Assembly: GCF_003634455.1 (NCBI RefSeq)
Contig: NZ_RBLC01000001.1
Coordinates: 248,001 to 312,000 of the forward strand
DNA from: Flavobacterium endophyticum
GTDB taxonomy: Bacteria > Bacteroidota > Bacteroidia > Flavobacteriales > Flavobacteriaceae
Length of the DNA: 64,000 nt
Direction: 5' to 3'
Numbering within the stretch: the first letter of the stretch is position 1; the number at the start of each line of letters is the position of its first letter. Below are positions 9,308 to 18,377 of the stretch, in pieces. The position numbers and the translations under genes are program-made. The notes under the pieces were generated by a model that saw only the letters and a program-made list of their open reading frames with translations, did no database searches and was not told where the DNA came from.

Positions 9308-9925
9308 ATGTTACAACAAAACTTCAATAGTCTCTTTCAAAAATACAATCAAGATATTTCTTTACAAGTGAAGCTTTGGCTAGAAATCAAGAAAAATCAT
9401 TCTTCTAAAAAAAGACATTATCACAACCTGTCGCATTTGGAAAATTTGTTCGAAGAATTAATTCCTATTAAACAAGAATTTGAGGATTGGGATACAATAC
9501 AGTTTTCAATATACTATCACGACATTGTTTACAAAACTACACGAAGCGACAATGAAGAAAAAAGCGCTCAGCTTGCTGTGGAAAGGTTGGAACAGATTAG
9601 CTATCCTGAAGACAAAATTCAAAAATGCAAACGCCAGATTCTTGCCACAAAATTGCATGCTGTCGCCGATCCAGATACGAACTTATTTACCGATGCCGAC
9701 TTATCTATTTTAGGAAAAAGCTGGGAAGTTTATGCAACTTATTACCAGCAAATTCGAAAAGAATACAGCATCTATCCTGATTTCATGTACACTAACGGCA
9801 GGAAAAAAGCGCTACAGCATTTCTTGGACATGGAATATATTTTCAAGACGAGTTATTTCCAAAACAAATACGAAAGTCAAGCTAGAAGGAATCTAGAAAA
9901 AGAGCTTCAAATTTTAGGCAAATAA
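9308..9925 (+). CDS. HD-domain predicted metal-dependent phosphohydrolase
   Basis: A 205-residue soluble protein related to the HD-superfamily group COG4339. HYHNLSHLENL supplies the first histidine cluster, YYHDIVYK the HD pair, and DADLSILG the distal aspartate, the order expected for HD phosphohydrolases. Homologues often form a single-domain family of about 200 residues with unknown natural substrate. It stands alone between the divergent pyrD gene and pepT, 75 nt before the latter. The biochemical class (metal-dependent phosphohydrolase) is supported by motifs; the substrate is not. Confidence 0.8.
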   Translation: MLQQNFNSLFQKYNQDISLQVKLWLEIKKNHSSKKRHYHNLSHLENLFEELIPIKQEFEDWDTIQFSIYYHDIVYKTTRSDNEEKSAQLAVERLEQISYPEDKIQKCKRQILATKLHAVADPDTNLFTDADLSILGKSWEVYATYYQQIRKEYSIYPDFMYTNGRKKALQHFLDMEYIFKTSYFQNKYESQARRNLEKELQILGK

Positions 9926-9970
9926 TCGTTAAACCTTGCGCTAAAAAAGGGAGAAAACTTAAATAAATTG

Positions 9971-9978
9971 TAACTTCG
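9971..9978 (+). promoter_or_regulatory. -7-like box of pepT
   Basis: TAACTTCG, one change from TAnnTTTG, lies 22 nt before the pepT ATG. Confidence 0.35.
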
Positions 9979-10000
9979 CGTCACATTTTAAACATATATT

Positions 10001-11242
10001 ATGCAACATATTATTGACCGTTTTATCAGTTATGTTACTATTGATACGGAATCGGACCCAAATTCAAATACAACTCCAAGTACAGCAAAACAGTGGGACT
10101 TAGCGAACAAATTAGTTGAAGAGCTAAAAGCAATCGGATTGGAAGATGTTACGATTGACGAAAATGCGTATATCATGGCGACTTTGCCTAGCAATGTAGA
10201 CCATGAAGTTCCAACCATCGGATTTGTTTCGCATTTCGATACGACACCTGATTTTACGGGAGCCAACATCAAGCCGCAAATCGTAAAAAATTATGACGGT
10301 GGCGATATTATCTTAAACAAAGAGCAGAATATTGTTCTTTCTCCAAATTATTTCAAAGATTTATTACAATACAAAGGCCAGACGATTATCACGACAGATG
10401 GCACGACATTACTTGGTGCTGATGATAAAGCTGGTATTACCGAAATTGTGACGGCTATGGAATATCTGATCCAGCATCCAGAAATCAAGCACGGAAAGAT
10501 CAGAGTCGGATTTACTCCTGATGAAGAAATCGGTCGCGGTGCTCATAAATTTGATGTGAAAAAATTCAATGCCGACTGGGCTTATACAATGGACGGAAGC
10601 CAGATTGGCGAGCTTGAATATGAAAATTTCAATGCTGCTGGCGCTAAAATTACCTTCAAAGGAAAAAGCGTACATCCAGGTTATGCGAAAGGAAAAATGA
10701 TTAATTCTATGTTGATCGCAAACAAATTCCTTTCAAAATTACCAAAAGACGAAGTTCCTGAAAGAACAAAAGGCTACGAAGGATTTTTCCACGTACACCA
10801 CTTAAACGGAACAATCGAAGAAACTACATTAGAACTGATCATTCGTGACCACGACAAGAATAAATTCGAAAAAAGAAAGAAACTAGTCGAAAAAATCACG
10901 AAAAAAATCAACAAAAAATTCGCGGCTCAATTTGGTGAAGATATAGCAACTGCCGAAATCAAGGACCAGTATTACAATATGAAGGAAAAGGTCGAGCCAG
11001 TCATGCATATTGTTGATATTGCCGAAAAAGCAATGAAACAACTTGGAATTAAGCCAATCATCAAACCGATTCGTGGCGGAACTGATGGCTGCCAGCTGTC
11101 TTATATGGGACTCCCATGTCCTAATATTTTTGCAGGCGGACATAATTTCCATGGGAAATACGAATACGTTCCTGTAGAAAGCATGCAGAAAGCGGTAGAA
11201 GTTATTGTGAAAATTGCCGAGCTGACTGCAGAAAAAAAATAA
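10001..11242 (+). CDS. pepT: Peptidase T (tripeptide aminopeptidase)
   Basis: A 413-residue M20B metallopeptidase that removes N-terminal residues from tripeptides in the cytosol. The di-zinc ligands are visible in order: [10 protein letters not shown] (His and Asp), GADDKAG (bridging Asp), [11 protein letters not shown] (general-base Glu and metal Glu), TMDGSQIGE (Asp), and the C-terminal [12 protein letters not shown] (His). The lid domain with [11 protein letters not shown] lies between. Length equals that of characterised PepT. The following YdeI-like gene begins 12 nt downstream and is probably cotranscribed. Confidence 0.96.
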   Translation: MQHIIDRFISYVTIDTESDPNSNTTPSTAKQWDLANKLVEELKAIGLEDVTIDENAYIMATLPSNVDHEVPTIGFVSHFDTTPDFTGANIKPQIVKNYDGGDIILNKEQNIVLSPNYFKDLLQYKGQTIITTDGTTLLGADDKAGITEIVTAMEYLIQHPEIKHGKIRVGFTPDEEIGRGAHKFDVKKFNADWAYTMDGSQIGELEYENFNAAGAKITFKGKSVHPGYAKGKMINSMLIANKFLSKLPKDEVPERTKGYEGFFHVHHLNGTIEETTLELIIRDHDKNKFEKRKKLVEKITKKINKKFAAQFGEDIATAEIKDQYYNMKEKVEPVMHIVDIAEKAMKQLGIKPIIKPIRGGTDGCQLSYMGLPCPNIFAGGHNFHGKYEYVPVESMQKAVEVIVKIAELTAEKK

Positions 11243-11254
11243 TTTTTTTTGCCG

Positions 11255-11830
11255 ATGGAAGAAAAACACATATGGGACAAGACCAATCAATGGGAAGAGG
11301 AATTGGAGTATCTAAAATCGATAATTATCAAGACAGAGCTTGTTGAAATGGTAAAATGGGGAGCACCGGTTTATACCTTAAACAATAAAAATGTATTGGC
11401 AATCGGAGGCTTCAAGAACTTTTTTACCATCTGGTTTTACAATGGCGTTTTTCTGAAAGATTCAAAAAAAGTATTGGTGAACGCTAATGAAGGCGTTACC
11501 AAAGCTTTAAGACAATGGCATTTTCAATCCAAAGAAGAGATTGATGAAAAACTCGTTCTTTCTTATATACAAGAAGCGATTGAAAATGAAAAGGCCGGAA
11601 TTTCAAGCAAGCCAGCAAAAAAAGAAGCTATCGTTTCGGAATTTATGGAAGAGCATTTTAAATCAGATATGGCACTGAAAAAGGCTTTTGAATTGTTCAC
11701 TCCTTTTAAGCAAAGAGAATTTCTAGAATATATCGAAACTGCAAAACAGGAAAAAACAAAAATTTCAAGGTTTGAAAAAATCAAGCCCATGATTTTAGAA
11801 GGAATTGGCCTGAATGATAAATACAGATAA
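11255..11830 (+). CDS. YdeI/OmdA-family protein (DUF1801)
   Basis: A 191-residue protein with an N-terminal DUF1801 domain (KWGAPVYTLNNKNVLAIGGFKNFFTIWFYNG) and a C-terminal OmdA-type helical segment (AFELFTPFKQREFLEYIETAKQEKTKISRF), the YdeI layout. Some homologues have been linked to bacteriocin or antimicrobial-peptide protection, but the mechanism is not known and I do not infer that here. The start was taken at the ATG; a TTG two codons earlier is also open. It follows pepT by 12 nt and ends at a strong bidirectional terminator. Confidence 0.8.
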   Translation: MEEKHIWDKTNQWEEELEYLKSIIIKTELVEMVKWGAPVYTLNNKNVLAIGGFKNFFTIWFYNGVFLKDSKKVLVNANEGVTKALRQWHFQSKEEIDEKLVLSYIQEAIENEKAGISSKPAKKEAIVSEFMEEHFKSDMALKKAFELFTPFKQREFLEYIETAKQEKTKISRFEKIKPMILEGIGLNDKYR

Positions 11831-11832
11831 CA

Positions 11833-11860
11833 AAAAAGTCCCGATAAATCGGGACTTTTT
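11833..11860. terminator. Bidirectional terminator
   Basis: AAAAAGTCCCGAT pairs perfectly over 13 bp with ATCGGGACTTTTT around a 2-base gap, between the converging YdeI-like gene and yajC. Confidence 0.92.
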
Positions 11861-11878
11861 ATTTTATAGAAAAGCTTA

Positions 11879-12154
11879 TTATTTAGCTTCGTTTGCCATT
11901 TTGCTCAATTCCAAAGAAATTGCAGAACGCTCCATTTTTAATTTTCCAGACATCGTTTCAAGAACAATTGTTCTTTCTGCCAGTTCAGAAATTTTTCCGT
12001 GAAGACCACTTTTAGTAATGACTTTATCTCCTACTTTCAGTGCTGATTCGAATTCTTTTTCTGCTTTTGCTCTTTTTTGTTGAGGCCTGATCATGAAAAA
12101 GTACATGACCACGAACATTCCTCCAAATAATAATATATTTCCGTATTGTTCCAT
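11879..12154 (-). CDS. yajC: Preprotein translocase subunit YajC
   Basis: A 91-residue inner-membrane protein of the SecDF-YajC accessory complex. One N-terminal transmembrane helix (NILLFGGMFVVMYFFMIRP) is followed by the highly typical RPQQKRAKAEKEF and then a small cytosolic domain with GDKVITKSGLHGKI. Last gene of a minus-strand run nusB - DUF1573 lipoprotein - yajC with gaps of 17 and 7 nt, an order I recognise from other flavobacteria. A strong terminator follows. Confidence 0.95.
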   Translation of the reverse strand: MEQYGNILLFGGMFVVMYFFMIRPQQKRAKAEKEFESALKVGDKVITKSGLHGKISELAERTIVLETMSGKLKMERSAISLELSKMANEAK

Positions 12155-12161
12155 GATAATT

Positions 12162-12638
12162 TTAGTGATTTGTTACTCCAATGCCACCAGCTTTTGGCGT
12201 CACTTCTGCTTTGATTGTTAATAATTCGTTTCCAGAAGCCGTATTCGCTGTAATGTTTACAGATTTTTGTTGTTTTCCAGGTTTTCCAGTAGAATCGAAA
12301 GTTACTTTCATCGTGCTGGTTTCACCCGGCTTGATTGGTTCTTTCTTAAATACAGGAACCGTGCAGCCACAGCTTCCTTTAGCATCTGCAATGATCAAAT
12401 CTGCATCGCCCGTATTAGTGAATGTAAAAACGTGCTCTACTTTATCTCCTTCTTTAATCGTTCCAAAGTCGAATTCTTTTTCTGTAAAGCTCATCACAGG
12501 AACTTTTCCAGTCGACTCTTCGCGCATTGCTGTTTCTTGAACGTTAGAAGCCTCTACTTTTGAAGACGCATTGTCTTTGCAAGAAACGGTTAAGACTAGC
12601 GAGGCAATTGCCAGCAAACCTACAGTTTTTCTAATCAT
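12162..12638 (-). CDS. DUF1573 domain lipoprotein
   Basis: A 158-residue predicted lipoprotein. The signal sequence ends with the lipobox LTVSC (Cys20). Residues ~45-150 are a DUF1573 immunoglobulin-like domain: FDFGTIKEGDKVEHVFTFTN, the GSCGCTVP cysteine motif, and the PGETSTMKVTFDSTGKPG strand pair. The family is abundant in Bacteroidetes and its function is not established; the fold suggests surface or periplasmic protein contact. It lies between nusB and yajC in one transcription unit. Confidence 0.88.
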   Translation of the reverse strand: MIRKTVGLLAIASLVLTVSCKDNASSKVEASNVQETAMREESTGKVPVMSFTEKEFDFGTIKEGDKVEHVFTFTNTGDADLIIADAKGSCGCTVPVFKKEPIKPGETSTMKVTFDSTGKPGKQQKSVNITANTASGNELLTIKAEVTPKAGGIGVTNH

Positions 12639-12655
12639 AATTACTAGTATTTAAG

Positions 12656-13597
12656 TTACATCAAACCTCTTCCGGTTTTGTTAAGTTTATTTGCGGTTTG
12701 GTAATCTTTTACAAGATTATCTAAAATTCCGTTGATAAAAATACTGCTTTTTGGCGTAGAATATTCCTTTGCAATTTCTAAATATTCGTTAATAGTTACT
12801 TTTACAGGAATAGACGGGAATTTCAATAACTCGCAGATAGCCATTTTTAATATAATGGTATCGATTTCAGCTATCCTGTCCGAATCCCAATTAGGTGTCT
12901 TGTCGATAAATTCTTTAGATAATTCTGGTTCGTTTAAAACTGTTTTACGGAATAAGTTTTTCGTAAAATCTTTATCTTCAGAATCTTTATACACTTTCGG
13001 GATTGAAAAATCTTCATCTGTAGATTTCAATGCCTTTAGTTGTTTTACGATGTGCGTATTGACTAACGGAATATCATCTACCCAAGTCAATTTGTTATCT
13101 TCAAGGTATTCGTACAGTTTTTCGTTAGGAGCAATTAAATCGGTAAAAACAGAAACGATGAATCGTTTGTCTTCTTCAAAATTGTTCACCCGATTGCTCA
13201 TGTAAGTCTTATAAAGATCGCTGTTCTTGATTTCTTCCAACAGGATTCTTATATAGTCTTCATTCAAATGCCAGTCGTTGATTTTTCGATTCTCTAAGGC
13301 CATGCTTAAAGAATTGCTCTCTACCAACAGCTGCAGTACTGAATTATTGATAAATTTTTTGTTTGGATTTCGTTCTTCGGCTGTCACGAGATGTTTCTTG
13401 CTTGATTTATCAAGAAAATCTTCTTCTCTTTTTTGGATTTCTATCAGCGAAGACAGCATGATAAGGTATAAATCTTGAATATTTTCGATACTGTAGAATA
13501 AGAATTTTTCTTCTTTTTCAAGATTATCAGAATTGTTTTGATGCATGGCATATACTGACTGCATTACTTTCACACGGATATGTCTTCTATTTAACAC
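12656..13597 (-). CDS. nusB: Transcription antitermination factor NusB, long form
   Basis: A 313-residue NusB homologue, more than twice the length of the E. coli protein; the canonical NusB domain is at the C-terminus (WDSDRIAEIDTIILKMAICELL, PVKVTINEYLEIAKEYSTPKSSIFINGILD), while the N-terminal half starts with LNRRHIRVKVMQSVYAM and is a second, divergent helical NusB-like region. This long form is usual in Bacteroidetes. NusB with S10 binds boxA RNA in rRNA antitermination. A GTG start at 13597 was chosen because the only longer start, a TTG at 13624, lies inside the hairpin at 13622-13650. Confidence 0.92.
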   Translation of the reverse strand: MLNRRHIRVKVMQSVYAMHQNNSDNLEKEEKFLFYSIENIQDLYLIMLSSLIEIQKREEDFLDKSSKKHLVTAEERNPNKKFINNSVLQLLVESNSLSMALENRKINDWHLNEDYIRILLEEIKNSDLYKTYMSNRVNNFEEDKRFIVSVFTDLIAPNEKLYEYLEDNKLTWVDDIPLVNTHIVKQLKALKSTDEDFSIPKVYKDSEDKDFTKNLFRKTVLNEPELSKEFIDKTPNWDSDRIAEIDTIILKMAICELLKFPSIPVKVTINEYLEIAKEYSTPKSSIFINGILDNLVKDYQTANKLNKTGRGLM

Positions 13598-13621
13598 CTT
13601 ATAAGAACTTTTAAAAATTAA

Positions 13622-13650
13622 CAAAGCGAAAGAGATTTTCTTTCGCTTTG
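13622..13650 (-). terminator. Hairpin after leucine dehydrogenase gene
   Basis: CAAAGCGAAAGA and TCTTTCGCTTTG form a perfect 12-bp stem with a 5-nt loop, between the leucine dehydrogenase stop and the nusB start. The downstream T run is interrupted, so it may attenuate rather than fully terminate. Confidence 0.7.
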
Positions 13651-13680
13651 CAAAAATAAGAATATTATTGAAACCCTAAA

Positions 13681-14781
13681 TTATTTAGCGTTTTCTTTTT
13701 TTCTGTCGTCAATACGTTTTTGAGCAATCGATAAAGCAGCTTGGTGCGTAGTGATTCCGTTCGTTTCAGCAAAACTGAAGATTTCCAATGTAGTATTGTA
13801 GATATTTTCAGTTCTTCTTAATGCTTCAGCACTGTCATAACCTACGATTTCAGCATATACATTGATAATTCCACCAGCATTGATCAAGAAATCAGGAGCA
13901 TAAGCAATACCTCTGTCTTTCAAGATTTTTCCGTGGATTTCTTCGTTTGCCAATTGGTTATTAGCCGCACCAGCAATAACTTTAGCTTTGATTTTGTTTA
14001 CAGTTTCGTCATTGATAGTAGCTCCAAGTGCACAAGGCGCATAAATATCAACATCAGCACCATAGATATCGCCAGTATAAATTTGAGCACCGTATTTTGC
14101 ATTAATTTCTTGTAATCTAGCCTCGTTGATGTCGGTCATTTGAACCAAAGCACCTTCAGCAGTCAAATGCTTGATAAGCGTTTCCCCAACGTTTCCAGTA
14201 CCTTGAACTAAGATTTTTTTACCGCTAAGATTATCAGAACCGAATTGGTATTTTGCAGCAGCTTTCATTCCCATGTACACACCATAAGCTGTTACAGGAG
14301 AAGGATTTCCAGAACCGCCTCTAGCTTCAGAGATTCCCGTTACATAAGGCGTAACGTCTCTAATTAAGTCCATGTCTGGAGTTGTAGTCCCTACGTCTTC
14401 TGCCGTAATATATTTACCGCTTAATGAATTGATATATTCACCAAACTTTGTGATCATTTCTGGAGTCTTGTCCACTTTTGCGTCACCAATGATGACCGCT
14501 TTTCCACCACCAAGGTTTAAACCTGAAATAGCAGATTTGAAGGTCATTCCTCTTGAAAGTCTCAAAACGTCATTAAGAGCTTCCCATTCGTTGGTATATT
14601 TCCACATTCTCGTTCCACCCAAAGCTGGTCCTAAAACTGTGTTATGAATGCCGATTATTGCTTTCAAACCAGTATCTTTGTCATTACAAAATACGATTTG
14701 TTCGTGATTGTCAAATGATAATTGTCCAAAAACCGGGTCGATTTTGTGAAGCTCACTTGCTTTTGCTACTTCTGTTATCAT
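13681..14781 (-). CDS. Leucine dehydrogenase (Glu/Leu/Phe/Val dehydrogenase family)
   Basis: A 366-residue NAD-dependent amino acid dehydrogenase that deaminates branched-chain amino acids. Motifs are the substrate loop LGPALGGTRMW, the catalytic lysine in LNLGGGKAVIIGD, the aspartate region TAEDVGTT, and a Rossmann GTGNVGE. Length and the GGTRM/GGGKAVI pair fit leucine rather than glutamate dehydrogenase (which is about 450 residues). It has its own -7 box and is followed by a hairpin before nusB. Together with HMG-CoA lyase it points to leucine catabolism. Confidence 0.92.
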   Translation of the reverse strand: MITEVAKASELHKIDPVFGQLSFDNHEQIVFCNDKDTGLKAIIGIHNTVLGPALGGTRMWKYTNEWEALNDVLRLSRGMTFKSAISGLNLGGGKAVIIGDAKVDKTPEMITKFGEYINSLSGKYITAEDVGTTTPDMDLIRDVTPYVTGISEARGGSGNPSPVTAYGVYMGMKAAAKYQFGSDNLSGKKILVQGTGNVGETLIKHLTAEGALVQMTDINEARLQEINAKYGAQIYTGDIYGADVDIYAPCALGATINDETVNKIKAKVIAGAANNQLANEEIHGKILKDRGIAYAPDFLINAGGIINVYAEIVGYDSAEALRRTENIYNTTLEIFSFAETNGITTHQAALSIAQKRIDDRKKENAK

Positions 14782-14828
14782 ACTATCTTTATTAAGTGGT
14801 TAATTATGATTTCATCAAAAAGATGTGG

Positions 14829-14836
14829 CAAAATTA
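14829..14836 (-). promoter_or_regulatory. -7 box of leucine dehydrogenase
   Basis: Minus strand reads TAATTTTG (TAnnTTTG), about 47 nt upstream of the ATG. Confidence 0.45.
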
Positions 14837-14982
14837 AGATTTAAATCAAAACTTTGCAATGAAATTAACTTTTATTAGCAATCCACTAATGAGATTAGCA
14901 TTTTTGCATTTTAAATAAAAAATCATTTTAAATATATTTTTAACATATAAACACACTTATTTCCCTATTTTTATATAATACA

Positions 14983-16731
14983 ATGAAAGAACTTCAATAT
15001 TTAAACAAATATTTCGTCAAATACAAATACCATTTTTTATTAGGAATTGTCACCACAATTATTGCGCAGATATTTTCCCTATATACTCCTAAATTAATCG
15101 GAAATTCCATCAATGCTTTGACTAGTAATGAGTTTGATGCAGAAACAACAAAAAACATCCTGCTCGAAAATATCTTATGGGTATTAGCAACCACATTTAT
15201 TGCCGGAATACTTACTTTTTTAATGCGCCAAACGTTGATCGTAATGTCACGTTATGTAGAATTCGACTTAAAAAATGAGGTTTTCAGGCAATATGAAAAT
15301 CTTTCGCAGAATTTCTACAAAAGAAACCGCACGGGCGATTTGATGAACCGCATCAGCGAAGATGTTGGAAAAGTAAGGATGTATGTTGGTCCTGCCGTGA
15401 TGTATACGCTGAATACCTTCATCCGTTTTGCAGTCGTAATTGTTCAGATGTATATTATTTCACCGAAACTTACCTTATATACTTTGCTTCCGCTGCCGAT
15501 ATTGTCTTACCTTATATTCAAGCTGAGTAACGAGATTAACGTAAGGAGCGGTATTTTTCAACAGAATCTTTCTCAGCTTTCGAGCTACACACAAGAAATT
15601 TTCTCTGGAATCCGCGTCATAAAAGCCTACAGCCTGGAAGAAAAATCACATAATGAATTTTCGGATTTGTCGGAAGAAAGCCGTGAAAAGAGCATGAAGT
15701 TAGCCAAGACCAACGCATTGTTTGGCCCCTTGATGATTTTGCTTATCGGAATGAGCAACTTGGTCGTAATCTATGTCGGAGGTATGATGTATATCAACGG
15801 TTCGGTAAAAAGCATCGGCGTTATTGCGGAGTTCATATTATATGTAAACATGCTGACTTGGCCGGTAGCCTCGTTAGGATGGGTATCTTCGATGATTCAG
15901 GAAGCCGAAGCTTCGCAGAAAAGAATCAACGAGTTCCTTAAAATACAGCCTGAAATCAAGAACAAGACTTTAGAAAGTTCGGTAATCGAAGGAAAAATCA
16001 CTTTCAACCACGTGAGCTTCACATACGAAGATACCAATATAACAGCGCTAAACAATGTAAGCTTTACGATACAAAAAGGAGAAACGCTGGCCATATTAGG
16101 AAAAACAGGTTCTGGAAAATCGACGATACTGAGCTTAATCAGCCGACTGTACGATATAAAAGACGGCGAGATTACCATAGACAATCATAACATCAAAGGA
16201 CTCAACCTTCATGATGTCAGAAACAGTATCGCTTTTGTACCGCAGGACGCTTTTTTATTTTCAGATACTATAATGAACAACATCAAGTTCGGGAAAGAAG
16301 ACGCGACAGAAACAGAAGTTATGGAAGCAGCTAAAAAAGCGGTGGTCCACAACAACATCATGGGCTTCAATGATAAATACCAGACGGTTATCGGCGAAAG
16401 AGGAATTACATTATCCGGCGGACAAAAGCAGCGTGTTTCAATTGCTCGAGCTATCATCAAGGATTCAAAGATTTTATTGTTAGACGATTGCCTTTCGGCC
16501 GTTGATACAGAAACAGAAGAAGCGATCTTGAACAACCTTCTCGAGTTCTGCAAAGACAAGACGACAATTTTGGTGAGCCATAGAGTATCATCAGCTAAAA
16601 ACGCTGACAAAATCATTATTCTAGAGGATGGAAAAATCATCCAACAAGGTTCTCATAATCAATTGGTAAACCAAGAAGGATATTACAAAGACCTATATCT
16701 AAAACAGCTTTCTGAAAAAGAAATCCTATAA
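14983..16731 (+). CDS. ABC exporter, fused permease and ATPase
   Basis: A 582-residue half transporter of the MsbA/MdlB exporter type. About six transmembrane helices (residues 20-310) are followed by the nucleotide-binding domain with Walker A GKTGSGKS, Q-loop VPQDAF, signature LSGGQKQR, Walker B ILLLDDCLSA and H-loop SHRVS. The position after Walker B is Asp-Cys rather than the usual catalytic Asp-Glu pattern (LLDDCLSAVD), a common variant in one subunit of heterodimeric exporters, so this half may be ATPase-weak and need a partner encoded elsewhere. Substrate is unknown; lipid or drug export is a family-level guess. Confidence 0.9.
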   Translation: MKELQYLNKYFVKYKYHFLLGIVTTIIAQIFSLYTPKLIGNSINALTSNEFDAETTKNILLENILWVLATTFIAGILTFLMRQTLIVMSRYVEFDLKNEVFRQYENLSQNFYKRNRTGDLMNRISEDVGKVRMYVGPAVMYTLNTFIRFAVVIVQMYIISPKLTLYTLLPLPILSYLIFKLSNEINVRSGIFQQNLSQLSSYTQEIFSGIRVIKAYSLEEKSHNEFSDLSEESREKSMKLAKTNALFGPLMILLIGMSNLVVIYVGGMMYINGSVKSIGVIAEFILYVNMLTWPVASLGWVSSMIQEAEASQKRINEFLKIQPEIKNKTLESSVIEGKITFNHVSFTYEDTNITALNNVSFTIQKGETLAILGKTGSGKSTILSLISRLYDIKDGEITIDNHNIKGLNLHDVRNSIAFVPQDAFLFSDTIMNNIKFGKEDATETEVMEAAKKAVVHNNIMGFNDKYQTVIGERGITLSGGQKQRVSIARAIIKDSKILLLDDCLSAVDTETEEAILNNLLEFCKDKTTILVSHRVSSAKNADKIIILEDGKIIQQGSHNQLVNQEGYYKDLYLKQLSEKEIL

Positions 16732-16804
16732 AAATGTTGTTTAATTCAGCTATTTTTTAGATTTTTGGTTCAAGATAACACACAAACCATTTGAAAGAAG
16801 GATT

Positions 16805-17182
16805 ATGAGAGAAAATGACATGCTAGAAAAAGAAGAGATTTTTTCTAAAGTATTGAGAGCCGGAAGAAGAACCTATTTCTTCGATGTTAGGGCTACAAAA
16901 GCTGACGACTACTATATCACAATCACGGAAAGCAAAAAATTCACTGAAGAAGACGGATCTTTTCATTTCAAGAAACACAAAATCTATCTTTACAAAGAAG
17001 ACTTTGCTGCATTTTCAGAAATCTTAGAAGAAATGACTTCGTATGTCTTAAACCACAAAGGCGAAGAAGTAATCTCTGAAAGACACCAGAAAGATTTCAA
17101 GAAAGAATTCTACGCAGAGAAAGCGCCAGTTGAAACCTCCGCGACGGCAAGCTTTACAGATATTGATTTTGACGATATTTAA
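16805..17182 (+). CDS. DUF3276 / PUR-alpha-like nucleic-acid-binding protein
   Basis: A 125-residue protein with one PUR repeat (RAGRRTYFFDVRATKADDYYITITESKK... HKIYLYKEDFAAFSEILEEM), the single-repeat form widespread in Bacteroidetes and spirochaetes. Homologues such as Borrelia BpuR bind single-stranded nucleic acids and act as regulators. The acidic C-terminal tail (ASFTDIDFDDI) is unstructured. It stands alone with its own terminator. Two Met codons (residues 1 and 6) are possible starts; the first is used. Confidence 0.88.
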   Translation: MRENDMLEKEEIFSKVLRAGRRTYFFDVRATKADDYYITITESKKFTEEDGSFHFKKHKIYLYKEDFAAFSEILEEMTSYVLNHKGEEVISERHQKDFKKEFYAEKAPVETSATASFTDIDFDDI

Positions 17183-17198
17183 TCGATTTACAATACCA

Positions 17199-17227
17199 AA
17201 ATTCCCGAAATAACCTTTCGGGAATTT
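17199..17227 (+). terminator. Terminator of the PUR-domain gene
   Basis: AAATTCCCGAAA pairs with TTTCGGGAATTT, 12 bp with a 5-nt loop, then TTTATTT. Confidence 0.9.
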
Positions 17228-17262
17228 TTATTTAGAGAAATAACTAATTTTCTTTCAGCTAT

Positions 17263-18294
17263 ATGAAATACCTGATCATCTGTCTTTTGCTTGGGAATTG
17301 CCTTTTGGCGCAAACTAAAATTGCTGGCATTTATGATAAAAGCACAAGAACATTCATTCCCACTGACAAAACTTACAAAGTACAGTATTTTATGAAAGGC
17401 CATGCTACAGTTTCAGATGGCAAATCTTTTGGAATAATAGATAGCACAGGCGTTATTGTCGTTCCTATTATTTATGAAGATGCAAATGGCTTTTCAGAAG
17501 GTATGACACGCATTAGAAAAGGAGGACTATATGGCTTTCTAAACAAATCTGGTAAAGAAATCCATTGTGTTTATGAAGAGGCCAAAGGCTTTTCGGAAGG
17601 CCGAGTCTGGGTAAAAAAAAATGGAAAGTGGGGACGTATCGATACCGATGGCAAAGAAGACATTCCTTTTATTTACGATACCGCAGGCTTTTCTTCGGAA
17701 GATATGATGCAAGTCAAGAGAGAGGGAAAATTTGGCACTATCAATAAAAAAGGTCAAGAAGTAATTCCTTGTATCTATGATGGGATTGGCTTTTTTAAAG
17801 AAGGGCTTGTAGTGGCCACTAAAGGAAAAAAAAGTGGTTATTTAGATAAAACAGGAAAAGTAATTATTCCTTTTATTTACGATTTGGCAGATGACTTCAA
17901 AGATGGATTGGCAATTGTCAGAAACAATAATAAATGTGGTCTCATAGATAAAAAAGGAAAAGAGATAACACCGCTTATATATGATGGCATGGATAAGTTC
18001 GGTAACGACCAGTCCGGACTGGCAAGAGTCCAAAAGAATAACAAATGGGGTTTCATCAATAAAAGCGGAAAAGAAATCGTTCCTTGCGCCTACATCAAAG
18101 CCAACTTTTTTCACGAAGGTCTAGCATTGCTTGTCAAAGTAGACGGAAAATCCGGTTATGTGGATGCTTCAGGAAAAACAATAATCCCTTTTACAGAGTA
18201 TACTAGTGCTGAAAACTTCAGAAATGGAAAGGCTGAAGTCCGTAAAGACAATACTATCTTTTTTATCAATAAGCTCGGAGAGCCGATTAAGTAA
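17263..18294 (+). CDS. WG-repeat exported protein
   Basis: A 343-residue protein with a signal peptide ending near LLAQ and about eight to nine tandem WG repeats of roughly 36 residues. The repeat unit reads approximately G-K-W-G-x-I-x-x-x-G-K-E-x-I-P-x-I-Y-D, followed by an F-x-E-G turn; the final unit reads FINKLGEPIK. WG repeats fold as beta-propeller-like or solenoid surfaces and have no known enzymatic role. The protein is probably periplasmic or surface exposed. No partner is evident; the next gene is a lipoprotein. Confidence 0.88.
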   Translation: MKYLIICLLLGNCLLAQTKIAGIYDKSTRTFIPTDKTYKVQYFMKGHATVSDGKSFGIIDSTGVIVVPIIYEDANGFSEGMTRIRKGGLYGFLNKSGKEIHCVYEEAKGFSEGRVWVKKNGKWGRIDTDGKEDIPFIYDTAGFSSEDMMQVKREGKFGTINKKGQEVIPCIYDGIGFFKEGLVVATKGKKSGYLDKTGKVIIPFIYDLADDFKDGLAIVRNNNKCGLIDKKGKEITPLIYDGMDKFGNDQSGLARVQKNNKWGFINKSGKEIVPCAYIKANFFHEGLALLVKVDGKSGYVDASGKTIIPFTEYTSAENFRNGKAEVRKDNTIFFINKLGEPIK

Positions 18295-18377
18295 TCTGAT
18301 TCATTAATTTTAATTTCCTTTTTTAATTACAGCAATCAGAAAGTTTCGATTTCCAGCTTTTTATTATCAAACATCTT

